DNA of 7,803 nucleotides from Ekhidna sp. (GTDB lineage: Bacteria; Bacteroidota; Bacteroidia; Cytophagales; Cyclobacteriaceae). The stretch spans positions 1 through 7,803 of the forward strand of contig JAPPDO010000287.1 of assembly GCA_028821635.1 (NCBI GenBank), given 5' to 3'. The notes beneath the pieces were generated by a model. That model was not told where the DNA came from. It made no database searches and saw nothing but the letters and a program-made list of their open reading frames with translations. Position 1 is the stretch's first letter. Every line of letters starts with the position of its first letter. The translations under genes and the position numbers were made by a program. This document shows, in pieces, positions 1 to 7,100 of this stretch.

Positions 1-264
1 AATATTCTTTATATTTGTTATTCAATCATTTAACTATGCTAAATTAGCAATGCCCACTCAAAAAACAACCGCTATGTAGCGACTTTATCTTCTTCACCAC
101 CATGTATCTCTTGATGATCAGTCTTGCCATTAGATTATCTCTTGGAATTGCGAATTTATTTTTAACGGTTGTTTAGGCTTCCTGTAATCAGATATTTATT
201 ACACTTCATGCCTGTATTTATCTGTAGTCGTTCATTTCAGACAATAGTGCTTTGCTTTAATATG
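1..264. other. Left flank without a convincing gene
   Basis: No ORF of useful length covers this stretch on either strand. It is AT-rich and holds an exact match to the Bacteroidota -7 promoter element TAnnTTTG on the plus strand at 10-17 (TATATTTG), whose -33 partner would lie outside the window. A 24-codon plus-strand ORF at 102-176 would encode a strongly hydrophobic peptide (starts MYLLMISLAI, ends NLFLTVV); nothing recognisable supports its being a gene. The 9-mer AAACAACCG (63-71) recurs inverted as CGGTTGTTT (166-174) around that ORF. Much of the region is probably the 3' untranslated part of the minus-strand phosphatase transcript. Confidence 0.5.
60..84 (-). terminator. Possible intrinsic terminator of the minus-strand phosphatase unit
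   Basis: Read on the minus strand, 84 to 67 can fold into a seven-pair stem. Its core is CGCT (81-78) against AGCG (73-70), extended outward by two wobble pairs and one A-T pair, with an ACAT loop (77-74). It is followed by G and six T (65-60). That is the shape of a rho-independent terminator, although the stem is short and partly wobble. It lies about 180 bases beyond the phosphatase stop codon, so the transcript would have a long 3' tail. It is the only such structure seen downstream of that gene. Confidence 0.35.
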
Positions 265-1353
265 CTAGATTTTTAGGAAAAGACTTACGATATCGTCGGT
301 TTGAAGTTCATCTCCCCTATGATTTTTAAGTGCTTTAATAACGCCAGATAGCGTTGGTGAATCCTGACCTGTCAAAGTATTTATTAGTGTTTTTTTCTTG
401 AATTTTCTTCCGTTTGTACCAAATTGGTCAACTAATCCATCTGAATGGGTAAGAACTGCATCGCCTTGCTGTATTCTAATTTTTCTTGATCTTAAATAAC
501 GAAGTACTTTTTGTGTATTGAGTATAGCCTTTCTGGTTTGGTTGAATTGGAGTTTGCCACCTGACAGATAATACAAAGGCAGACCTGTGCCGCTGTAGAT
601 TAGTTCATTCATCTTATGGTTGAATTTCATTGCAATTAATTCGCAGCCTATTCCATAACCCTTTTCTATCTGTTGTTTTTGAATATCCTCCAGGCTTTTA
701 TGTAAATGCTTAATAAGCATGTGCGGACTTAAATCTTTATTATAAACCTGGTTGAGGATAGATACAATACTAACAGAAGCTAATGCGCCTTCTACAGAAT
801 GTCCCGTACAGTCTCCGATTACGATCCAAGTTTCTTCAGCTTCATTTTTTGTCCAATACCAGTCGCCTCCCACTACATCTTGGGGCTGATAAAAAAACTC
901 ATGCGATTTGAATTTACTCAGCGTTTTGTTTAGGTTAGGCAATAGCATATTCTGAATACGCCTAGCCGAATTAATTTTTTCATTTTCCTGCGTGGGTCTT
1001 ATTTCTCCTTCTTCCTGTGAATACTCAAGTTTAGATTCGGTGAGTAAAAATTTAACGTAAAAATGAAGTTTTGCAAAAGACCTATTCCCACTTAAAATAA
1101 ATATCCACATATCCTTCGATGCCTCCATCATGTATAGATATTTCTCTTCTTCATATTGGTTGATAAGGTGAAGTATCTTTTTTTCAGGATTAGTTGCCAG
1201 AAAATAAAGCCTCATTACTAATGCTTCGTGATCATCAGGATCAAGGTTCGAGTCCATCTTACTTAGCTTTATCTCACTATTGAAAATAACACCCGAATAA
1301 AGGATGTCAGTAAAGCTGGATCTTAATTCATAAAGGAATTTTTGTGCTTTCAC
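265..1353 (-). CDS. SpoIIE/PP2C-type serine/threonine phosphatase (RsbU/SiaA-like), cytosolic
   Basis: This 362-residue protein has a C-terminal SpoIIE-type PPM phosphatase domain (about 128-362). The start of the domain shows the usual ARRIQNMLLP helix (130-139). Metal-binding acidic residues are visible in GGDWYW (D164), GDCTGH (D181), SDGLVD (D305) and TDD (D353/D354), so it should be active. Such enzymes remove phosphate from serine or threonine of regulatory partner proteins; a SiaC- or STAS-type protein is the usual substrate, and both are encoded divergently nearby. Residues 1-125 show no transmembrane segment, signal peptide, HAMP, PAS or GAF domain, unlike membrane-bound SiaA, so the input domain is unrecognised. 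The start is GTG at 1353-1351, within a GTGA overlap with the upstream gene's stop, which suggests translational coupling. The stop is TAG. The family call is firm; the substrate is inferred. Confidence 0.9.
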   Translation of the reverse strand: MKAQKFLYELRSSFTDILYSGVIFNSEIKLSKMDSNLDPDDHEALVMRLYFLATNPEKKILHLINQYEEEKYLYMMEASKDMWIFILSGNRSFAKLHFYVKFLLTESKLEYSQEEGEIRPTQENEKINSARRIQNMLLPNLNKTLSKFKSHEFFYQPQDVVGGDWYWTKNEAEETWIVIGDCTGHSVEGALASVSIVSILNQVYNKDLSPHMLIKHLHKSLEDIQKQQIEKGYGIGCELIAMKFNHKMNELIYSGTGLPLYYLSGGKLQFNQTRKAILNTQKVLRYLRSRKIRIQQGDAVLTHSDGLVDQFGTNGRKFKKKTLINTLTGQDSPTLSGVIKALKNHRGDELQTDDIVSLFLKI

Positions 1354-1694
1354 AGCGTGTCAATCGCATTTTTAAATTTTTCATAGAACTCAGAATAGGC
1401 CCTTTCAGCCAGTTCTTTATTAGGTTCTTTATCTCGGGTGTATACGGAAATAAAATGCACACCGTCAATAAAAAAGACAATAATACTGCCGGAATCCATG
1501 ATGATGAAGGAAAAGGATGTGGTAAAATTCTCATCTAAGGACAGCATTGGAATGTCTTTATACATTTTTAATACGTCAACATTTGAGCCAATTTCCATTG
1601 AAATGGGGGCCTCGACGCTATTGAATGAGACGGCCAGCGCATTTGGAAATGAAAGAAGAAACCGATTGAGTAATGCTTCAAATGAAGATTTCAT
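1350..1694 (-). CDS. Small roadblock/LC7-like protein, function unknown
   Basis: This gene encodes 114 residues and lies directly upstream of the phosphatase, overlapping it by four bases, so the two are almost certainly co-transcribed. I recognise no family with certainty. The pattern is a helix then a strand then a strand (LLNRFLLSFPNALAVSF, 9-25), two further hydrophobic strands (FSFIIMDS 61-68, IIVFFIDGVHFISVYT 71-86) and a charged C-terminal helix (92-114). This order resembles the compact fold of roadblock/LC7 (MglB-like) proteins, which often act as regulators of small GTPases or as adaptors. There is no signal peptide or membrane segment. From its position it could be a sensor or adaptor for the phosphatase, which lacks a recognisable input domain of its own. 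That role is inference. The ATG at 1694-1692 is the only sensible start. Confidence 0.75.
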   Translation of the reverse strand: MKSSFEALLNRFLLSFPNALAVSFNSVEAPISMEIGSNVDVLKMYKDIPMLSLDENFTTSFSFIIMDSGSIIVFFIDGVHFISVYTRDKEPNKELAERAYSEFYEKFKNAIDTL

Positions 1695-1750
1695 TGCTTG
1701 TAATACTTAAAATAAATTAATTATAGAAAAAAGTGAACTAACGTAGAAAT

Positions 1751-2239
1751 ATGGAGTTTATATTTGACACAAAGTTAGTTAAATTATATTTTATTATGAA
1801 CCATAGTTTAGAAACATTGGATTTTGAACAAATATTCACAAATGAGTTTGGGTCGGGATACATCCATGAAGCAGGTAAGGCTATCATGTTAAAAGCAGAA
1901 TCCGACTTTATACCCATAAAAAATTTTAAACAACTCTTTATTATGCTTAGCGACGAAGTAGAAGAGAATAGTGGAAAATACACAAAATTTATTTTTGATA
2001 AAAGCACACTTAGAACATTCCATCAACCCTCTATGAAGTGGTATTTTACAGAATGGAAAACAAAAATGTTAGAACTCGGCTTAACTAAACACTTTAAAAT
2101 ATTACCGAATATGGACTATTTCAAAAAGGCAGTAGAAGCTGCCAGAAAACCATTGCTAGCCAAATATCCGAAAGATGTATTAGCTAAGCTGAGAATAGAG
2201 TATTATGACACGGTAGAAGATGCACTTAATGCGACATAA
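1751..2239 (+). CDS. STAS/SEC14-like (SpoIIAA-like fold) small regulatory protein
   Basis: This gene encodes 162 residues from ATG 1751, or 147 from the in-frame ATG at 1796. The architecture matches small STAS/SEC14-like proteins common in Bacteroidota. A strand (AIMLKA, 44-49) is followed by a helix with IKNFKQLFIMLSDEV (56-70), a strand with FIFDKSTL (80-87), a helix with WYFTEWKTKMLELGL (97-111), a strand with HFKILPN (114-120), another helix (123-138), and the closing strand and helix IEYYDTVEDAL (149-159). No clear phosphorylatable serine in a DSSG-type anti-sigma antagonist motif is visible. It has no signal peptide. Its stop codon abuts the start of the SiaC-like gene, so the two form one transcription unit. 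STAS-type proteins are classic partners of PP2C phosphatases, which fits the divergent neighbour. The exact start is uncertain, because a -7 element lies between the two ATG codons. The fold call is by pattern, not by search. Confidence 0.75.
   Translation: MEFIFDTKLVKLYFIMNHSLETLDFEQIFTNEFGSGYIHEAGKAIMLKAESDFIPIKNFKQLFIMLSDEVEENSGKYTKFIFDKSTLRTFHQPSMKWYFTEWKTKMLELGLTKHFKILPNMDYFKKAVEAARKPLLAKYPKDVLAKLRIEYYDTVEDALNAT
1759..1777. promoter_or_regulatory. Opposed -7 promoter elements of the divergent signalling genes
   Basis: The 19-base string TATATTTGACACAAAGTTA contains an exact TAnnTTTG element on the plus strand (1759-1766) and another on the minus strand (1777-1770, TAACTTTG), separated by three bases and so forming an imperfect palindrome. 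TAnnTTTG is the known -7 consensus of the Bacteroidota primary sigma factor. No good TTG -33 element is found for either; the plus one has only GTG at 1733-1735, 23 bases upstream. If both are used, polymerase footprints overlap and the two directions would exclude each other. The plus transcript would begin near 1772, after the ATG at 1751, which favours the in-frame ATG at 1796 for the next gene. Only the sequence match is seen; promoter activity is inferred. Confidence 0.4.
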
Positions 2240-2638
2240 ATGGAACATATAATCGAACCAACCAAAACAACACCTTTTGTGAAAATTTCAGCAACGGAAA
2301 GGTTGCTGGAAATCAAAGGTAGATCTCACTCTGAAGATTCCGTAAGATTTTTCAGTTTAGTGAATGAAAAAATAAAAGAACTCCTCTCAGGACATCATAG
2401 CCTGGAAGTAAAATTCGCCATAGAATACTTCAATACCAGCAGTGCCAAATGTATTTTTGACGTTTTATCCACTGTTGCGAGTTTAAACATTCCCAGACAA
2501 AACATTCATGTTAAGTGGTTCTATGAACAAGATGACATTGATATGTTAGAGATTGGAAATGATTACAGAGACCTCTCTAACTTAGAATTTGAGTTTTATG
2601 AAATTGAAGAGGACGAGTTTGAAGTGCTTTTGGTATAA
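2240..2638 (+). CDS. SiaC-family (DUF1987) regulatory phosphoprotein
   Basis: This 132-residue protein covers the whole family length. Characteristic segments are TPFVKISATERLLEIKGRS (11-29), EYFNTSSAK (62-70), VKWFYEQDDIDMLEIGNDY (90-108) and the acidic C-terminal strand EFEFYEIEEDEFEVLLV (116-132). In Pseudomonas SiaC the conserved threonine of the NTSS motif (T68) is phosphorylated by the SiaB kinase and dephosphorylated by the PP2C phosphatase SiaA; the unphosphorylated form binds and activates the diguanylate cyclase SiaD. The equivalent threonine here is T66, and it is intact. The ATG follows the upstream TAA with no spacing, indicating strong coupling to the STAS-like gene. A phosphatase of the right class lies divergently 0.9 kb away. 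No SiaB-like kinase or GGDEF protein is in the window, so the kinase and the target remain unknown. Confidence 0.9.
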   Translation: MEHIIEPTKTTPFVKISATERLLEIKGRSHSEDSVRFFSLVNEKIKELLSGHHSLEVKFAIEYFNTSSAKCIFDVLSTVASLNIPRQNIHVKWFYEQDDIDMLEIGNDYRDLSNLEFEFYEIEEDEFEVLLV

Positions 2639-2651
2639 TCCATAACTCAGC

Positions 2652-2760
2652 GGTAATCTTGGAATTACTTCTGCTTCAATCTCTAATCATGTCAAAAGGA
2701 ACTAAACCGATAGGATTACCATGATTCAAAAATTCTCTATATCCATTAAATTCCGTAATC
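2652..2760 (+). repeat. Alternating complementary segments in the siaC-like/metZ spacer
   Basis: Four short segments can pair in more than one way: GGTAATC (2652-2658), ATTAC (2664-2668), GATTACC (2714-2720) and GTAATC (2755-2760). The first pairs with the third over seven bases or with the second over five; the fourth pairs with the third over six. Mutually exclusive hairpins of this kind occur in leaders and attenuators, but the stems are short and AT-rich and no T-run follows, so chance is a fair explanation. The rest of the 275-base spacer (2639-2913) shows no gene and no recognisable SAM riboswitch. Confidence 0.2.
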
Positions 2761-2851
2761 TGCCCTCACGAATAAGTCGTAAAGGATAGTATAAAGAATT
2801 TATAAAATACTGAACCAGTAATGAATGCATCATTTTAGTTTATTTAATTTC

Positions 2852-2885
2852 TTTGGATTTCTCCCAACCAGATTATGTAATTTCG
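2852..2885 (+). promoter_or_regulatory. Candidate metZ promoter
   Basis: TTTG at 2852-2855 is followed after 22 bases by TAATTTCG at 2878-2885, a one-mismatch version of the Bacteroidota -7 element TAnnTTTG. Spacing fits the usual 17-23 bases. Transcription would start near 2892, about 25 bases before the metZ ATG. The match is suggestive only. Confidence 0.35.
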
Positions 2886-2916
2886 GATTTTTGTTCGTCC
2901 AGATAAAAGCGAAGTG

Positions 2917-4089
2917 ATGAAGAAGAACTTTGAAACCATCGCCGTTCGGAACCAAATAGAAAGGTCGGCAAACAGAGAACACACCGTTCCCATATACTCC
3001 ACATCAAGTTATGTATTTGAAAATGCTGAACATGCTAGGGCTCTTTTTGCAGAAGAGGAGGAGGGAACGGTTTATTCCAGATATTCAAATCCTAACAACG
3101 ATGAGTTTATTGAAAAACTCTGCCTTATGGAGGGTCTGCCCCAAGGGATGGCTACAGCAAGCGGGATGTCTGCCGTCTTCACCAGTCTTGGAGCTTATCT
3201 GAGCCAGGGAGACCACCTCGTTGCCTCACGTTCTCTTTTTGGGTCTTCCCATCAAATCATAACGCAAATACTACCAAGATGGGGGATCACCCATTCTTAT
3301 GTTGATGGAGGTGATCTTGAAGCATGGGAAGCTGCCATCCTGCCAAATACTAAAATGCTCTTCTTTGAAACTCCCTCTAACCCTGCACTTGACTTAATAG
3401 ACATTGAAGCAGTTGTCTCTTTGGGGAAATCGAAAAATCTGATTATAAATGTTGATAATTGTTTCGCCACTCCATACCTTCAAACACCTGCTGAGTATGG
3501 AGTTGATTTAATTACGCACTCGGCAACCAAATTTATTGACGGGCAAGGCCGGGTCCTTGGAGGTGCTGTTCTTACCACAGAAGAACTTTTCCCAAAATTG
3601 AAATTTATGTGCAGACATTCAGGGCCAGCCATGTCCCCGTTTCACGGATGGCTATTGTCTAAAAGTTTGGAAACACTGGCAGCCCGAATGGACAAACACT
3701 GTTCTAATGCCTTAAAACTTGCGAGAAGTCTACAGGAAATAAAAGACATCAATTTTGTCAAATACCCCTTCCTGGAATCTCACCCCGAATACGAACTTGC
3801 TAAAAAACAAATGAAGCAGGGAGGGGGGATTGTTACAATAGAATTGGCTGGTGGACTAGAAAAAGGTAAAAAATTCTTAGACAGCCTGAAAATGGTATCA
3901 CTATCCGCAAACCTCGGAGATACCAGAACGATCATCACACATCCTGCGTCAACTACCCATAATAAACTGTCGGAGAAAGAGAGACAGGCAGTCGGAATTA
4001 CTCCGGGAATGGTTAGAATCTCCGTAGGATTAGAACATAGCGATGATATACTGGAAGATGTGACTCAAGCATTGGAAAGAAGTAAATAA
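2917..4089 (+). CDS. metZ: O-succinylhomoserine sulfhydrylase (Cys/Met metabolism PLP enzyme)
   Basis: This 390-residue protein has the full length of the family. It converts O-succinyl- (or O-acetyl-) homoserine and sulfide to homocysteine in methionine biosynthesis in the cytosol. The fold-type I PLP features are present (numbered from a GTG at 2914): YSRYSNP (54-60, cofactor phosphate contact from the neighbouring subunit), SGM (83-85), D181 in NVDN, Schiff-base lysine K206 in HSATKFIDGQGRVLGG, and NLGDTRTIITHPASTTH (333-349) with R368 in MVRIS. The HSATKFIDGQGRV form is typical of MetZ rather than of cystathionine gamma-synthase or beta-lyase. Acyl-donor specificity cannot be settled from sequence alone. 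I take the start at ATG 2917; the GTG at 2914 immediately before it is also in frame. No metX or metA neighbour is seen, so it appears to stand alone. Confidence 0.92.
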   Translation: MKKNFETIAVRNQIERSANREHTVPIYSTSSYVFENAEHARALFAEEEEGTVYSRYSNPNNDEFIEKLCLMEGLPQGMATASGMSAVFTSLGAYLSQGDHLVASRSLFGSSHQIITQILPRWGITHSYVDGGDLEAWEAAILPNTKMLFFETPSNPALDLIDIEAVVSLGKSKNLIINVDNCFATPYLQTPAEYGVDLITHSATKFIDGQGRVLGGAVLTTEELFPKLKFMCRHSGPAMSPFHGWLLSKSLETLAARMDKHCSNALKLARSLQEIKDINFVKYPFLESHPEYELAKKQMKQGGGIVTIELAGGLEKGKKFLDSLKMVSLSANLGDTRTIITHPASTTHNKLSEKERQAVGITPGMVRISVGLEHSDDILEDVTQALERSK

Positions 4090-4107
4090 TGCTAAATTGC
4101 CGTTTGC

Positions 4108-4146
4108 TTTGTATGTTACAAATCTCGCATTCGACGGTAAGAGATT
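4108..4146. repeat. Two overlapping inverted repeats between metZ and the peptidase gene
   Basis: TTTGTA-TGT-TACAAA (4108-4122) is a perfect six-base inverted repeat with a three-base centre. It overlaps by two bases the left arm of a second repeat, AATCTC (4121-4126) with GAGATT (4141-4146). It begins 18 bases after the metZ stop. No T-run follows, so it does not look like an intrinsic terminator; an operator or RNA-processing hairpin is possible. Further on, an A-rich tract (4156-4171) precedes the peptidase ATG, as is usual for Bacteroidota translation starts lacking a Shine-Dalgarno sequence. Confidence 0.3.
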
Positions 4147-4184
4147 CCATGTTCCAAAAAAATTAAAAAAATCTTAAATCTGTT

Positions 4185-7100
4185 ATGAAAATTATCACTT
4201 TTTTGGGAGGTTTATTGGCCTCTTTAGTCGTGTCAGCACAAGTATTGATCCTTAAACCGTCCATCAGTCCGGATGGATCAGAAATTGCATTTTCCTTTCA
4301 GGGAGACATCTGGAAAGTTCCTGCTACCGGAGGGAGGGCAGATCGCCTGACCATCCATGAAGCTTATGAAACGAATCCCGTATGGGTAAATGGGGAGATG
4401 ATTGCCCTCCAATCGGATAGATTCGGAAATGCGGATATTTACACCATACCCTCGGGAGGAGGCACACCCGACAGGCTGACATTTTACAGTTCAGGAGATA
4501 ATCTGTATAGTGCGAAAAATGACATGCTGTATTTTAACACCTCAAGAATTTATCAGGCAGTAGAGTGGGAGAGTGAGATATATCGGGTCAGTATCAATGG
4601 TGGTACTCCTACCAGATTTATGGATGCGCTCGGCTATGATCCGGTAGTCTCTCCTGACGGAGGCAGGGTGGCCTTTGTCAGAGGTACATGCAGGATTGCA
4701 AGGGAAGCTTACATGGGCCCGGCTGACCGCGACGTTTGGGTTTGGAATATCGCTGACGATACTTATGAAAAAATCACTTCCTTTGAAGGGAATGACTTCG
4801 CTCCCCAGTGGCTTGATGACAGTACCATTTTATATATTAGCTCAAGCAGCGGGAAGTACAACGTTCATCAAATTGATCTGAATGGAGCACATAAACAGCT
4901 TACCTCCGAAACCGAATGGGGAATAAATTCATTTTCATTAAGCCGATCAACCCAGAAAATCGCTTATCAATATGGAGACCGGACGGCAGTATTTGATCTT
5001 GTGTCAGGCAGTAAAAGCATCTTATCAATTGATGTCTCCAGCGACTATCGATTCGACCCTGTTACAGACAGGAAAATATCAAATAATCTGGAGGATTATG
5101 CTATATCCCCAAATGGAAAATTAATCGCCTATTCTGTGAGGGGGGAAATTTTTGTTACACGCAATGACAAAGAAGAAGAACGTAGTGTAAGGCTCACAAC
5201 CACTTCGGATAGAGAAAGAGATGTAGTGTGGCTAAATGATGAGACTCTTCTATTTATTTCCGATAAAAACGGGCAGAATGACCTCTTCAAAATCAATTCG
5301 GACGATCCCAACCAAAAAGATCTCTTCAGGTCGCTAAAGCATAAGATCACTTTATTAAAGCAAACTGCCGAAGAGGAATTTAATCCTGTCATTTCGCCTG
5401 ATAAGAAAAAAATAGCTTTCCAAAGAGGCAGAGGCAAATTAATAGTCGCAGCTATTTCCGCACAGGGAACCCTTTCTAACGAAAAAATACTACAAGACGG
5501 ATGGGACACCCCGCAAGGAGTAAGTTGGTCACCTGACAGCAAATGGATAGCTTATGGTTTAGCGGATTTAACATTTAACCGGGAGGTTTTTATACACATA
5601 GCGGATAATAGCAAAGCACCCGTGAACGTCAGTTTACACCCGAAATACGACGGCAGTCCTGTTTGGAGTAAAAATGGAAAGAAACTTGGTTTTGTATCTC
5701 AGCGAAATAACAGCGATAATGATATTTGGTTTGTATGGCTCACAAAAGAAGATTGGGAAATTTCAAATGAAAAGAGAAAACGGGAAAGTGTATACGAAGA
5801 GGCTGAGAAAGAGGAGAAAGACGAGGATGAGGGACAACCTACAGTAAAAGTTCAAATTGATTTTGACGACATTTATAAAAGACTGCAACAGGTTACACGG
5901 TTTGCGGGTAATGAATCAGATCTTTTATTTGACAAGGAAGGTGAATTTATCTATTATGCCGTGGGAGGATCAGGAAGACAGGATTTCAAAGCGAACAGGA
6001 ATCTGTACAAAATCAAATGGGATGGCTCTGAAAATGAAGAAGTTTTTAGCGGAAATAAAAGCCCTTACAGACTGTCACAAAGCGAAGATGGGAAAGAACT
6101 TTACTTCTTGACCACAGGGGGGCATTTGCATAAACTCAAAGGAGATAAAGCGGAAAAGCTCACCACTTCTTCATCATTAAAAATCAACTATCAGGAAGAA
6201 AGAGAGCAAATCTTCGAGGAAGGCTGGAGGGCCCTGAATGCCGGTTTTTATGATCCTCAGTTTCATGGAAAAGATTGGGACGCACTAAAAGCTAAATACA
6301 AGCCACTCGCAATGAAAGCCTCGACACAAGAAGACTTCTCCTTTGTCTTTAACTCCATGCTGGGGCGGTTGAATGCAAGCCACATGGGGCACAGGGGTGG
6401 GGAAAATCCTAAACAAACCCAAGCAAATAGGTCAGGCTTTATTGGAGTAGAAGGAGCAAATGAGGCAGAAGGATTTAAGATTTCAAAGATTCTCCCCGGA
6501 AGTCCGGCCGACCGCAAAGAGAGTAAACTCAGCGTAGGTGACATCATCACCTCAGTAAATCAACAACCCATCTCACCATCGGATAACTTCTTCTCTACTC
6601 TAGTAGATCAAAGAGATGAGCCGGTATTATTGACCATAAACAGGGATGGGGAACGCAAAGAAGTCGTTATCTGGCCGACATCCTCTCTTAGTCAGACCCG
6701 ATACGATAACTGGGTTGAGGAGCGAAGAAGGCTTGTGAACGAGTACTCCGCAGGAAAACTCGGATACCTTCATATTCGAGGTATGAACTGGACTAGTTTT
6801 GAACGCTTTGAAAGAGAGTTAACCGCTGCCGGCTATGGAAAAGACGGCATAGTCATTGACGTGAGATGGAATGGAGGAGGCTGGACAACAGACTATCTGA
6901 TGGCGGTACTGACTGTCCGACAGCACACATATACCGTGCCTAGAGGAGCAGTTGATAACCTAGATGCTAATCACCGAAAATTTAAAGATACCTATCCATT
7001 TAGTGAACGATTGCCACTGGCATCATGGACTAAGCCATCCATCGCATTGTGCAATGAAAATAGTTACTCCAATGCCGAGATTTTCTCTCATGCTTTTAAG

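Noticed and set aside
1328..1710. Several ORFs of 64-90 codons on both strands across the phosphatase/roadblock-like junction
   Set aside because: They lie in other frames of the two minus-strand genes, have no recognisable motifs and are explained as shadows.
1738..2007. Minus-strand 89-codon ORF opposite the STAS-like gene
   Set aside because: Its composition is low-complexity and hydrophobic, and the plus-strand frame has a coherent STAS-like pattern and abuts the SiaC-like gene.
2689..2789. Two overlapping micro-ORFs (11 and 22 codons) in the spacer before metZ, sharing ATGA
   Set aside because: The arrangement resembles a leader peptide, but there are no methionine or cysteine runs, no T-run hairpin and no motif; such ORFs are common by chance.
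2639..2913. SAM riboswitch upstream of metZ
   Set aside because: I looked for the conserved S-box core motifs and found none.
5129..5542. Minus-strand 137-codon ORF inside the peptidase gene
   Set aside because: It is antisense to PD40 blades that are clearly coding on the plus strand and shows no domain pattern.
6263..6550. Minus-strand 95-codon ORF inside the peptidase gene
   Set aside because: It is antisense to the C1 and PDZ regions, which include the catalytic serine-histidine pair on the plus strand.
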